From the NCBI GenBank assembly GCA_028283955.1, contig JANQSP010000074.1, positions 1 through 44,746 of the forward strand: a stretch of 44,746 nt of DNA, written 5' to 3'. Positions 34,421 through 42,924 of the stretch are shown in pieces. Below the pieces are notes generated by a model. That model was not told the DNA's origin, ran no database searches, and saw only the letters and a program-made list of their open reading frames with translations. The stretch's first letter is position 1. Every line of letters begins with the position of its first letter. The translations under genes and the position numbers were made by a program. Source of the stretch: Bdellovibrionales bacterium. Lineage in GTDB: Bacteria; Bdellovibrionota; Bdellovibrionia; Bdellovibrionales; UBA1609.

Positions 34421-35416
34421 ATGAAACAAAATACAGCATATTCATTACTACTCAAACTCTTACCTCCCTCTTTAACTCATCAAATGGCGGATTCCTCGCT
34501 CTCCCTTTATTCCAAAGTTATCAAAAACAAAAAACCGCCGGAATGGTCTCCCGTAAAATGGAAAGACCTTTATTTTCCAAATCCCATTGCCCCGGCCGGG
34601 GGGGTGGATAAGTCGGCAAAACACATAAAAGCATGGTGGGCTTTGGGAGCCGGTTTCATTGAAATCGGTACTGTCACTCCCCTTCCGCAAAAGAAAAATC
34701 CGGGACCGACAATCAAAAGAAACTATAAGAAACAGGCACTATGGAATCACTTGGGCTTTCCCGGAAACGGAATGGAGTCGGTAAAGAAAAAACTGACAAA
34801 ACTACAGAATTTTCGGCCTACTCCTATTTTCGCCAATATCGGAAAAAACAGAACGACAGAAAATAACAAAGCGGAGACAGATTACCTCAAATGTATTACC
34901 TGTCTTCACCCCCATGTGGATGCCTTTGTTATTAATATAAGCAGCCCCAATACAAAAGAGTTGGGGAACCTGTCTCAACCGCAAAGGCTCAAAACCCTTC
35001 TTCAGGCTATCAAAGAAAAATTATATTCTTTTGAAAAATATAAGCCCTTCTTTATAAAGTGGAGTCCGGATATGGAGGAAAGTGAATTTCTACAGTCTTT
35101 AAACATAGCTCTGGAATGTGGAGCTGAAGGACATATTATTTGCAATACGACAAAACAAAGAGAGAAAGATAATATTTTTCCTGAATATGGAGGAGTATCC
35201 GGTGCCCCTTTAGCCGCTATTTCAAAAGAAAGACTGGCTCTTGTACAAAAACACCTGGGTACAGAAAGAAAAAAACAGCTTCTTATTTCCGTTGGAGGTA
35301 TTTTGAATCCCGAAGACGTTTTTGAAAGGCTCAACCTGGGAGCCGATTTGGTGCAAACCTATTCCGCCCTGGTTTTTCAGGGTCCTTTTTTTCTTAAAAA
35401 AGTTTCCCGAAACTAA
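34421..35416 (+). CDS. pyrD: Dihydroorotate dehydrogenase (quinone), class 2
   Basis: The enzyme oxidises dihydroorotate to orotate with a membrane quinone as acceptor. The 331-residue protein has the amphipathic N-terminal helix region, NPIAPAGGVDKSAK, GFIEIGTVTPLPQ, NPGPTIKR, the catalytic Ser loop VINISSPNTKELGNL and the FMN-phosphate site ISVGGI. These are class 2 features (membrane associated), in contrast to class 1. It follows gdhA in the same direction with a 109-base gap. The dihydroorotase gene supplying its substrate lies at 22331. Confidence 0.94.
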   Translation: MKQNTAYSLLLKLLPPSLTHQMADSSLSLYSKVIKNKKPPEWSPVKWKDLYFPNPIAPAGGVDKSAKHIKAWWALGAGFIEIGTVTPLPQKKNPGPTIKRNYKKQALWNHLGFPGNGMESVKKKLTKLQNFRPTPIFANIGKNRTTENNKAETDYLKCITCLHPHVDAFVINISSPNTKELGNLSQPQRLKTLLQAIKEKLYSFEKYKPFFIKWSPDMEESEFLQSLNIALECGAEGHIICNTTKQREKDNIFPEYGGVSGAPLAAISKERLALVQKHLGTERKKQLLISVGGILNPEDVFERLNLGADLVQTYSALVFQGPFFLKKVSRN

Positions 35417-35424
35417 TATAGCTT

Positions 35425-35802
35425 CTAAATAAATGCATGTGTCGGCGAGCTGGAACACAATATTTTTCTGGTCGACTCCACCTGTTTCTTTATACACTTT
35501 GTAACTTCTATATTATGCCGGTTTTTACATAAGTCAGTTTCTTCTTCGGGAAGACAATAGCCTTCAAGGTCAAAAAAACATAAAACAGCAACCTCTCCCA
35601 GTTCTATCATGATGGGATTTCCCATAAGATGTTGATCTACAAAAGGACAGTTTTCCGACCCTTGCTCTACACAGGATAAATAGGCAATTTGTTTTTTCAT
35701 GGCAATACAGGCCTCCTCCACAACATCAGACTCCATACCCTCATCACCATGAGCCACCGGTACAAATAAAAAGTATAAAATAAATACAGTTAAATATTTC
35801 AA
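35425..35802 (-). CDS. Small Cys-rich secreted protein
   Basis: I place the start at a TTG (35802) preceded by AGGGGAAACA, which gives a 125-residue protein whose first residues (KYLTVFILYFLFVPVAHG) are a clear signal peptide. An upstream TTG at 35817 would add five residues. The mature part has eight Cys, suggesting disulfides in the periplasm or outside. No family is recognised. It converges on pyrD with an eight-base gap. Confidence 0.65.
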   Translation of the reverse strand: MKYLTVFILYFLFVPVAHGDEGMESDVVEEACIAMKKQIAYLSCVEQGSENCPFVDQHLMGNPIMIELGEVAVLCFFDLEGYCLPEEETDLCKNRHNIEVTKCIKKQVESTRKILCSSSPTHAFI

Positions 35803-35973
35803 TGTTTCCCCTTTCAAGGGTTTAAAGTGACCACATCAGTTATTTAAGTTGAAAAAAAATACTATATTTACTGAAACCCAGCAACTTACCCATAATAGAG
35901 ATGTAAAAATTACTTATAAAGAAATGTAAAAAAGTATTGCCAAAATAGAAAAACTCATTAATAATCACGAGTA

Positions 35974-36288
35974 ATGATAAAAAAGAACCATTTATCTAGT
36001 TTTACAAAATCAGATTTAATCCAGGCCGTTTCACAAAAACATAAAACGACCAAGGTGATGGCTACACTCATAGTAAACAGCATCCTGGACTCCATCACTA
36101 ATACCCTTAAACAGGGAAACAGGGCGGAAATACGCGGACTGGGAACCTTTGAACTGAGAGAATATGACACTTATCAGGGACGTAACCCTCAAACAGGGGA
36201 AAAAATACAGGTTAAAGCAAAAAAACTTCCTTTTTTTAAACCTGGAAAATTCAGAAACGAAATTAACGACAGCCGAAAGAACTCTTAA
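35974..36288 (+). CDS. HU/IHF-family DNA-binding protein
   Basis: The 104-residue histone-like protein bends DNA as a dimer. Diagnostic are the TKSDLIQAVSQKH start, QGNRAEIRGLGTFELREYDT and the DNA-binding arm GRNPQTGEKI with its intercalating Pro, then KKLPFFKPGKF. The EIRGLGTF and LPFFKPGK segments are closer to IHF beta and to delta-type IHF-like proteins than to E. coli HU. The N-terminus carries about nine extra residues (MIKKNHLSS). It converges on der with 16 bases between. Confidence 0.93.
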   Translation: MIKKNHLSSFTKSDLIQAVSQKHKTTKVMATLIVNSILDSITNTLKQGNRAEIRGLGTFELREYDTYQGRNPQTGEKIQVKAKKLPFFKPGKFRNEINDSRKNS

Positions 36289-36304
36289 AACCACTATAAA
36301 AGAT

Positions 36305-37609
36305 CTATTTATGTAATACGGAAATCCGAATGGGAATTCCTTTTAAACTCCACTTGTTTTGAATCTGACGAATAAGAAAACGACGATAAGAGTCCCGAAC
36401 CCCTTGCGGGTAATTGGCAAAAGCGATAAATGACGGGGGAATCTGATGGGTCTGTGTAATATAATAAAGCTTTACATCCTCCACCCCATAAACCGGAGCT
36501 GGTGCTTTGCGGATAACCTCCATAAAAAAACGATTTAATTCCGAGGTGGATATACGAAAATGCAGTTTTTGATATACTTCATCCACTTTCTTCATTAAAT
36601 CCCCTAATCCGGAAGTATTCAAAGCGCTTATAAAAACAACAGGTAAGTGAGAGTAAAAACGAAATTTATCCTGGATATTTTTCCTGTATTCCTCTTTGGA
36701 AATAGCTTTATCTTTTTTTGTACTAAGGTCCCATTTATTTACGACTACAATCACCGCTTTATGCTCCTCTAAACAGGAGTGAATGAGACGGGCATCCTGT
36801 CGACTGGGACCGGAAGAATAATCCAGTAACAGTAATATCAAATCTGCTTCTTTAAAACTTTGATGAGATTTAAAATCAGCAAGAGACTGCATTTTATCCC
36901 GGGTGCGGGCTTTTCCGGCTGTATCCAATAAGCTATAAAACCGACCTCGATAACGAAATTGATCCTCCACCACATCCATAGTTGTACCGGCTAAAGGAGA
37001 AGTGAGCATTCTGTCTTTCTTTAACAGAGCATTACATAAAGTGCTTTTACCTACATTTGTTTTTCCCACAACTAAAAGAGAAGTAACAGGGCTATCTACA
37101 GCTTCATTTTCTGTTCTCTTTTTTCCACTATGAGATAAAATCCACTCCACCGTTTCCGATATCCCTTTATCTTTTTCAAAAGCGCAGGGGAAGAGATCAA
37201 TACCCAAACGATAAAAATCACTCAACAATAGCTCTGATTTGTCTAGTTCATCCACCTTGTTAACAAGAGTTAAAAAAGGTTTTCCGGATTTTTTTATTAC
37301 CTGAAATGTTTTTTTATCTTCCTCTAAAAAACCGGAACGCGCGTCCATTACAAACAAAACTATATCAACTTCCTGAACAGCTTGTTGAACTTTTTTGTCA
37401 ATCAATTCGCCCCAGACAGAACCTTCCGACCACAATCCACCAGAGTCCCAAACTTCAAAATCCACCCCCCACCAGGAAGCTTTTTGTTTTAAAATATCTC
37501 TTGTAACTCCAGGTTGATTGATGACAAGCGCTTTCTTCCGCTTCACCAGACGATTAAATAATGAAGACTTACCCACATTGGGTCTTCCAACAATTAAAAC
37601 CCTTTTCAA
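36305..37609 (-). CDS. der: Ribosome biogenesis GTPase Der (EngA)
   Basis: Der has two tandem GTPase domains and a KH-like C-terminal domain and matures the 50S subunit. Seen are GRPNVGKSSLF (first G1), DSGGLW, NKVD, then GKTNVGKSTLC (second G1), DTAGK and NKWD. The length (434-445) is normal. I prefer a TTG start at 37609: GGAG overlaps the rnc stop codon seven bases ahead of it, and the family N-terminus (short before VLIVGRPN) fits. The alternative ATG at 37642 would overlap rnc by 29 bases. Expression is probably coupled to rnc. Confidence 0.95.
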   Translation of the reverse strand: MKRVLIVGRPNVGKSSLFNRLVKRKKALVINQPGVTRDILKQKASWWGVDFEVWDSGGLWSEGSVWGELIDKKVQQAVQEVDIVLFVMDARSGFLEEDKKTFQVIKKSGKPFLTLVNKVDELDKSELLLSDFYRLGIDLFPCAFEKDKGISETVEWILSHSGKKRTENEAVDSPVTSLLVVGKTNVGKSTLCNALLKKDRMLTSPLAGTTMDVVEDQFRYRGRFYSLLDTAGKARTRDKMQSLADFKSHQSFKEADLILLLLDYSSGPSRQDARLIHSCLEEHKAVIVVVNKWDLSTKKDKAISKEEYRKNIQDKFRFYSHLPVVFISALNTSGLGDLMKKVDEVYQKLHFRISTSELNRFFMEVIRKAPAPVYGVEDVKLYYITQTHQIPPSFIAFANYPQGVRDSYRRFLIRQIQNKWSLKGIPIRISVLHK

Positions 37610-37613
37610 TGCA

Positions 37614-38360
37614 CTACTCCTGTAATTGAGAAGTAGGGACAATACCCAATTTTTTTAAAGCGGAAAAGGCAGCTGATTGAGTAGCCTGTTTTTTACTTGA
37701 CCCTTTTCCTCTGCCCAAAATCTGATTATCCATTTGTACTTCCATGACAAATGTTTTTTCATGGTGAGGCCCTGTGATATTTATCGTATTGTAGGTGGGT
37801 ACCTTTTGATATTTCTTTTGAATAAACTCCTGAAGTAAGCTTTTATAATCTCTATTCACCGGTCCTTTTTTAATAGCTTCACCCAGAAAACGAGCAACTA
37901 TTTTTTTTGCGTGTTTATATCCTCCATCCAGGTACACAGCCCCTATCAAAGCTTCCAAAACACAGGCCAATAAACGTGGCTTTAATTGCCCGCTATCACG
38001 GGCTTCCGAAGTACTCAGGCGGAGATCCTGATCCAGTTTCAAATGCAAAGCCAAATCAGCCAAATCCTGAGTATTGACCAAAGAAGCACGCATCTTGGAC
38101 AACTCACCTTCATTTGCATCCGGATATGTTTCCATTAGTAAATCACTCACACACAAATCAAAAACGGCATCTCCCAAAAACTCAAGACGTTCATTATGAA
38201 ACTCATTTCCCTTTTCACCAGCCAGACTTTTATGTGTTAAAGCTCTGATCTTTAAATTCTGATTTTTAAAAAAATATCCAATCCGGGTTTCCAAAGAGCT
38301 TTCTTTGGAGAAAGATCTACGCTTTTTTAAACAAGAGGAAAGAAAAGTTTTTACACCCAT
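37614..38360 (-). CDS. rnc: Ribonuclease III
   Basis: RNase III cuts double-stranded RNA, as in rRNA precursors. The 248-residue protein has the signature HNERLEFLGDAVFDL (Glu60, Asp64), LSKMRASLVN and EALIGAVYLDGG. A C-terminal dsRNA-binding domain (GRGKGSSKKQATQSAAFSAL) follows. The metal-binding Asp usually found in the third motif (A-D-x-x-E) is Cys133 here, while Glu136 is kept; several bacterial lineages vary at this position. The end overlaps the ribosome-binding site of der. It lies 24 bases after the methylthiotransferase gene. Confidence 0.93.
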   Translation of the reverse strand: MGVKTFLSSCLKKRRSFSKESSLETRIGYFFKNQNLKIRALTHKSLAGEKGNEFHNERLEFLGDAVFDLCVSDLLMETYPDANEGELSKMRASLVNTQDLADLALHLKLDQDLRLSTSEARDSGQLKPRLLACVLEALIGAVYLDGGYKHAKKIVARFLGEAIKKGPVNRDYKSLLQEFIQKKYQKVPTYNTINITGPHHEKTFVMEVQMDNQILGRGKGSSKKQATQSAAFSALKKLGIVPTSQLQE

Positions 38361-38384
38361 AGTTTATCGCCGTCTGAAAATATT

Positions 38385-39752
38385 TTAAATTAGAGCACCC
38401 TGCAAATAACCGGTCTTCTCGTCCACACTGTGAACACGCACAAGAGTCTCCTCATCTGTCTTGTTATTTCTCTTATTTAACCACTTTACCGTCCAATAAT
38501 CCCGACTGATACCTAATTGCTCCACCTTCCTAAAAGGCAAAACTGATTTTATTGTACCTATTTGTTTTTTTCTCTCTTCCTTAAACCGACTCTCACTTAA
38601 ATGCCGGATCAAAGCCGCTCTTTTCATAATTAAAGATCGGGGCCAGGAAGGATAAGCCCGCTCCGCATAAGTGTATCGACGGGGACTATAAGGAAACACA
38701 TGAATTTTTGTCCAGGGCCAATCTTTTAAGCGAGTATAGGTTTCTTCAAACTGTTCCTGGGTCTCACCGGCAAAACCGGCAATTAAATCCATCCCCACAA
38801 AAGCTTTTGAATTTTTTTTATTTATATTAATTAAAACCCTCTGCACATCTTCCGCCTTATATTTTCTTTTCATCTTATGTAAAACTTCAGAGTTGGCACT
38901 TTGGATACTCAAATGAAAATGGGAACACACTCTGGGAGAATCAAACAAATCCATCAGTTCATCACTGATTTCTATAGGTTCCAGACTGGACAACCTGATA
39001 CGGGGTATTTTTGTCTCCTCTAGCAAAATACGAACGAGGTCTGCCAATCCCTCTTTTGTATTATCAGGATTTTGATAATCCCCTATATGCACTCCCGTAA
39101 GAACAACTTCCCTTCCCCCCTGTTCATAATGCCTTTGAACGGATTTCACCAAGTCAACCGGTGAAATACTGCGACTTTTTCCTCGTGCAAAAGGAATAAT
39201 ACAAAATGTACAGAAGCTGTCGCACCCATCTTGAATTTTTAAAAACAAACGAGTGTGGCCGCTTTCCAAACCTCCTTCTTTGCCCAAATCATTTTTTTTA
39301 AATATAGAGGATTTAAAAGTTTTATCTCTATTGAAGCGAACGGATGTGCTATCACTCTTTTCCGTATTATCAACCTTATTAAAGTTATCCACTATAACAT
39401 GTGCCAACTCCGCTTTATGAGAGTTACCCACTACCAAATTTACTTCCTTTAAAGAGGAAAACCTCTCTGTTTCCACCTGAGCGGCACAACCTGTCACTAC
39501 TATAGGGTTTTGCGGATGGCTTTTACGATAACGACGAATCCAGCGCTGTGCCTCCTTCACCGCTTCCTCCGTTACAGCGCAGGTATTCACAATATGCACT
39601 ACTTTTTCTGAACCTTTTACAGGTTGTTCAATCCAGTTTTTCTCACCCATACTGTTTTGTATTAAAGAACTGTCGTAAGTATTCACTTTACAACCAAATG
39701 TCTTTATTGAATATCTTTTACCCGGAATAGATTCTTCTTTCATTTTCAGCAT
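38385..39752 (-). CDS. mtaB: MtaB-type tRNA methylthiotransferase (radical SAM)
   Basis: Radical-SAM methylthiotransferases add a methylthio group to tRNA adenosine-37; the MtaB group acts on t6A. The 455-residue protein has the N-terminal UPF0004 domain with three Cys (Cys21 in FGCKVN, Cys58 in NTCAV, Cys89 in TGCAAQ). The radical SAM cluster motif is CDSFCTFC, followed by IIPFARGKSRS. The KTFGCKVN form and ARGKSRS are typical of MtaB rather than MiaB or RimO. A C-terminal TRAM-like segment is present. A second ATG at 39743 is a possible start. Confidence 0.88.
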   Translation of the reverse strand: MLKMKEESIPGKRYSIKTFGCKVNTYDSSLIQNSMGEKNWIEQPVKGSEKVVHIVNTCAVTEEAVKEAQRWIRRYRKSHPQNPIVVTGCAAQVETERFSSLKEVNLVVGNSHKAELAHVIVDNFNKVDNTEKSDSTSVRFNRDKTFKSSIFKKNDLGKEGGLESGHTRLFLKIQDGCDSFCTFCIIPFARGKSRSISPVDLVKSVQRHYEQGGREVVLTGVHIGDYQNPDNTKEGLADLVRILLEETKIPRIRLSSLEPIEISDELMDLFDSPRVCSHFHLSIQSANSEVLHKMKRKYKAEDVQRVLININKKNSKAFVGMDLIAGFAGETQEQFEETYTRLKDWPWTKIHVFPYSPRRYTYAERAYPSWPRSLIMKRAALIRHLSESRFKEERKKQIGTIKSVLPFRKVEQLGISRDYWTVKWLNKRNNKTDEETLVRVHSVDEKTGYLQGALI

Positions 39753-39773
39753 CTCATTATTCTTTATTTAGGC

Positions 39774-40892
39774 CTATTCATTTAGTGAGTCAGAAGTGGA
39801 AAAAATACTGCCTCCTCCAACCAATTGTTTTCCACGATAAAATACCGCAGCCTGACCGGGGGTAACTGCTTTTTGTGGCTCCTCAAAGGCCAGTAATACA
39901 GTATTATCTTCATCTTTTCTGTACACCCGTGTCCAACATCCCTGATGGTGAAACCGGATCTTAACCTGTAAGCGCTCTCCATTTTCAATTGAATCCAGCC
40001 AGTGTAAATCCGTAAGACAGGCTTTATCAGTATAGAGAAAAGACTCCTCTCCCAACCATACAGTGTTTTTCTCTGTATCCACTTTTATCACATAAAGAGG
40101 GCGATCAGAAGAAATACCCAAACCCTTTCTTTGACCATAAGTAAATCGATAAAGCCCGTTGTGCCGGCCCAGCTCCTCCCCTGAAGGATAAAGCTTAATA
40201 GGGCCTTCATTAACTTGATATTTATCTCCTATTTGTTTTTGAATAAAATCGGCGTAACCATTGGACCCGACAAAACATAAACCTGTCGAATCCTTTTTGC
40301 GGAAAACATTTAACCCTTTTTCTTCAGCTATTTTTCTCACTTCCTGTTTATCCATATCTCCAACCGGAAATAAAAGGCGAGGTATCAATTTTGGCGAAAG
40401 GGTAAATAAAAAATATGTCTGATCCTTCCAATCATCCGTACTTTTACAAATGTAATATTGATCATTTCCTGTTTGTTCTATCCGGGCATAATGACCTGTA
40501 GCTAAATAATCACATTCCAGTTCCTCCATTTTTTGAACTAAATGATCGAATTTTAAATAAGTATTACAATCCACACAGGGAATAGGGGTTTTTCCTTTCA
40601 TGTAAGAGTCCACAAACTTATCAATTACTTGTTTTTTAAACCGAGCTTCACAATTTAAAACATAAAACGGAATATTGAGTTTCTGACAAACAGCACGCGC
40701 ATCCTCCACATCCACGCTGGAGCAACAAGTACCATGACCTTCCTGAATATCGGATTCCGGGCGGGTATGATCCCATACCTGCATAGTCATGCCCACCACA
40801 TCGTAATCCTGATCCTGCAAAAGAGCGGCGGACACACTGCTATCCACTCCCCCACTCATTGCCACCAGGACTCTGCCCTTTTTTTTCATCAT
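39774..40892 (-). CDS. mnmA: tRNA-specific 2-thiouridylase MnmA
   Basis: MnmA makes the 2-thio group of U34 in Lys, Glu and Gln tRNAs. Evidence is the PP-loop MSGGVDSSV, GMTMQVW, the catalytic Cys in PIPCVDCN and the second Cys in STGLCFVG, plus GQRKGLGI and the C-terminal VTPGQAAVFY. An open frame extends to 40961 but overlaps the preceding gene. AAGGAAGG stands directly before the tandem ATGs at 40892 and 40889, so the protein starts there (about 372 residues). It lies 21 bases after the mtaB start region. Confidence 0.95.
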   Translation of the reverse strand: MMKKKGRVLVAMSGGVDSSVSAALLQDQDYDVVGMTMQVWDHTRPESDIQEGHGTCCSSVDVEDARAVCQKLNIPFYVLNCEARFKKQVIDKFVDSYMKGKTPIPCVDCNTYLKFDHLVQKMEELECDYLATGHYARIEQTGNDQYYICKSTDDWKDQTYFLFTLSPKLIPRLLFPVGDMDKQEVRKIAEEKGLNVFRKKDSTGLCFVGSNGYADFIQKQIGDKYQVNEGPIKLYPSGEELGRHNGLYRFTYGQRKGLGISSDRPLYVIKVDTEKNTVWLGEESFLYTDKACLTDLHWLDSIENGERLQVKIRFHHQGCWTRVYRKDEDNTVLLAFEEPQKAVTPGQAAVFYRGKQLVGGGSIFSTSDSLNE

Positions 40893-40914
40893 ACCTTCCT
40901 TATGTTTCTTTATA

Positions 40915-41895
40915 TTATTTTTTAACAAAAGGACTGGCAATACGCAACTGCGCTTTCCCATTCAACTGAACATGGAGTTGACAGGAAGTCATAAAAGGCA
41001 GGGCTTCTTTTTTTGCTCCATGCCCGCAAGGCACTCCCTCCACTACAGGAAAAGCTACAGAGTCAGCAAAAGATTTAAAAACCTGTTTTATCTCATGCCT
41101 TTCATTTTTTAAACCGGAATATATAAAATCCCCCAAGAGCAAAGCTTTTACCCCTTTAAATACACCGGCGTTTAGCATTTGCCATAAGGCCCGATCCAGA
41201 CGATAAGGAGCCTCCCCTATATCCTCCAAAAATAAAATTTTGTTTTGAAAGGAACCCGACCAGGGAGTACCAATTGAACTATGAATGAGAGTTAAATTAC
41301 CTCCCGTTAAATAGGACTTTATACATAATTCATCCTTTGCTTTGCTTTTTTTATTTATGAATTCAGAGTTTAATAACTTTAAGTTTAAAAACCTTTGCTG
41401 TTGTTGTTTTCCTTCCAGTAGATTTTTAAATCTCCGCAAAGTTACCACAGGGCTGTTATTGGTATGAACCAAAACCGGAAAATGGAGACTGGGCCACTTC
41501 CATTGTAAGTTTAAAAAAGTATGAATAACCGTAACATCACTATAACCAATAAAAAGTTTAGGCTTTACCGGTTTTTTCATTTTCATCAAATAAGACATCA
41601 GTTTTTGACTGCCGTACCCCCCCCTCACGCACCATACAGCTTCAGAGTCAGAAGCTGTTAAAGCCTTTTTCAAACACTGAAATTTTTTATCAATATCAGA
41701 TTTACTTAAAGAATTAAGATGCGGAGAGCGTAAACGGGAAGACCCGGCCGAACTCACTGTGCAGTTATCAAAGCGTGCCTTAAAGCCCAGAGATTCCACT
41801 TTTTTTATGGCTTTTTGAAGCTGGCCCTCGGTAATAGAAGAACCGGGAGTCACCAAATCAATTACAGAAGAAGAACTTAAAGGACGCATTTTCAT
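40915..41895 (-). CDS. LD-carboxypeptidase (LdcA/S66 family)
   Basis: S66 peptidases cut the L-Lys-D-Ala bond of murein tetrapeptides during peptidoglycan recycling. The 326-residue protein shows the family RGGYGSQ, the nucleophile Ser119 in FIGYSDVT, TGGNLTLIHSSIGTPW, Glu in LFLEDIGEAPYRLDR and His in PCGHGAKKEALPF, giving the Ser-Glu-His triad. No signal peptide is visible, consistent with the cytoplasmic recycling enzyme. It lies 16 bases after speE and 22 bases before mnmA. Confidence 0.92.
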   Translation of the reverse strand: MKMRPLSSSSVIDLVTPGSSITEGQLQKAIKKVESLGFKARFDNCTVSSAGSSRLRSPHLNSLSKSDIDKKFQCLKKALTASDSEAVWCVRGGYGSQKLMSYLMKMKKPVKPKLFIGYSDVTVIHTFLNLQWKWPSLHFPVLVHTNNSPVVTLRRFKNLLEGKQQQQRFLNLKLLNSEFINKKSKAKDELCIKSYLTGGNLTLIHSSIGTPWSGSFQNKILFLEDIGEAPYRLDRALWQMLNAGVFKGVKALLLGDFIYSGLKNERHEIKQVFKSFADSVAFPVVEGVPCGHGAKKEALPFMTSCQLHVQLNGKAQLRIASPFVKK

Positions 41896-41911
41896 TATTA
41901 CAGATAATATT

Positions 41912-42796
41912 TTAAAATAAGCTCGTTTTTAACTCTTTTTTCACAAATTCCGGCTGAGCAAAGGCCGCTCTATGTATTTCTTTATTATAATAAGAAAAAT
42001 TTAAATTGGCCTGTATCACCTTCTCTTCCTGAAAATCCTTTAAAGGGTGGTATTTTTTGGAGGCAAAAGCAAAAGACCAAAGCCCGCCCGGATACACGGT
42101 ATTACTGTAATTATATAGTGCAGTTAAAGGAAAGACAGATTTGAGAGACTGTAAAATAAACTTTTGTGTTGGAATTTCAAAAAAAGGAGATTCAGATTGA
42201 ACCACCAGTGAACCATCTTCTCCAAGTATATGAAAAACATCTTTATAAAAATCCTTACTGAATAAGGGCTTTGCCGGACCCAGAGGATCGGTAGAGTCCA
42301 CCAATACCACATCAAATTTTTGATCTGTTTCTTTTACAAATTTTACGCCATCCTGAATTTTCAACTGTAGCTTTGGATCTTCAAACGAACAGGCTATATG
42401 GGGGAAATATTTTTTTGAAACATCCACAACCATCTGATCGATTTCCACAAGCACACAATGAGTAATGCTCTTATGTTTTAAGACCTCACGGGCCACACCC
42501 CCGTCCCCTCCTCCTATAATAAGCGCTCTCTTTGGATGAGGATGAACAAATAAAGGAACATGAGCCATCATTTCATGATAAACAAATTCATCCCTTTCAC
42601 TTATCATAACAATGCCGTCATTTAATAACATTCGCCCATGACCCTGGGTTTCCACCACATCAATATATTGATAATTACTTTTACCGGAAAATAAAATTTT
42701 TTTACACCGAAAGCGGGTGCCATAGTAATCCCTATGGCGCTCCTCCACCCATAAATCCATCGGAGAACTCTTATCTTCCCAGTCCAGTTTACTCAT
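41912..42796 (-). CDS. speE: Spermidine synthase
   Basis: The enzyme transfers an aminopropyl group from decarboxylated AdoMet to putrescine. The 294-residue protein has YQYIDVVET, the motif LNDGIVMISERDEFVYHEM, the Rossmann GGGDGGVAREVLKH and the active-site VVLVDSTDPLGPAKPLF with the two conserved Asp. It also has YPGGLWSF and the bacterial C-terminal YNKEIHRAAFAQPEFV. Its aminopropyl donor would come from the S-adenosylmethionine decarboxylase encoded 128 bases upstream on the same strand. No ornithine or arginine decarboxylase is in the window. Confidence 0.95.
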   Translation of the reverse strand: MSKLDWEDKSSPMDLWVEERHRDYYGTRFRCKKILFSGKSNYQYIDVVETQGHGRMLLNDGIVMISERDEFVYHEMMAHVPLFVHPHPKRALIIGGGDGGVAREVLKHKSITHCVLVEIDQMVVDVSKKYFPHIACSFEDPKLQLKIQDGVKFVKETDQKFDVVLVDSTDPLGPAKPLFSKDFYKDVFHILGEDGSLVVQSESPFFEIPTQKFILQSLKSVFPLTALYNYSNTVYPGGLWSFAFASKKYHPLKDFQEEKVIQANLNFSYYNKEIHRAAFAQPEFVKKELKTSLF

Positions 42797-42924
42797 ACAT
42801 TCACCTCTTTATATTTTAGTATTTTACTTTCTCTGATCTTAAATTGAAAACAACACTTCTTTATTATCTGTATTCCAATATCATTTTTTCCTTATAATGA
42901 CTATCTCCTCTCAATCCAACCTGA

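Noticed and set aside
40893-40961. N-terminal extension of mnmA
   Set aside because: It overlaps the LD-carboxypeptidase end, and the strong AAGGAAGG lies just before the internal ATG pair.
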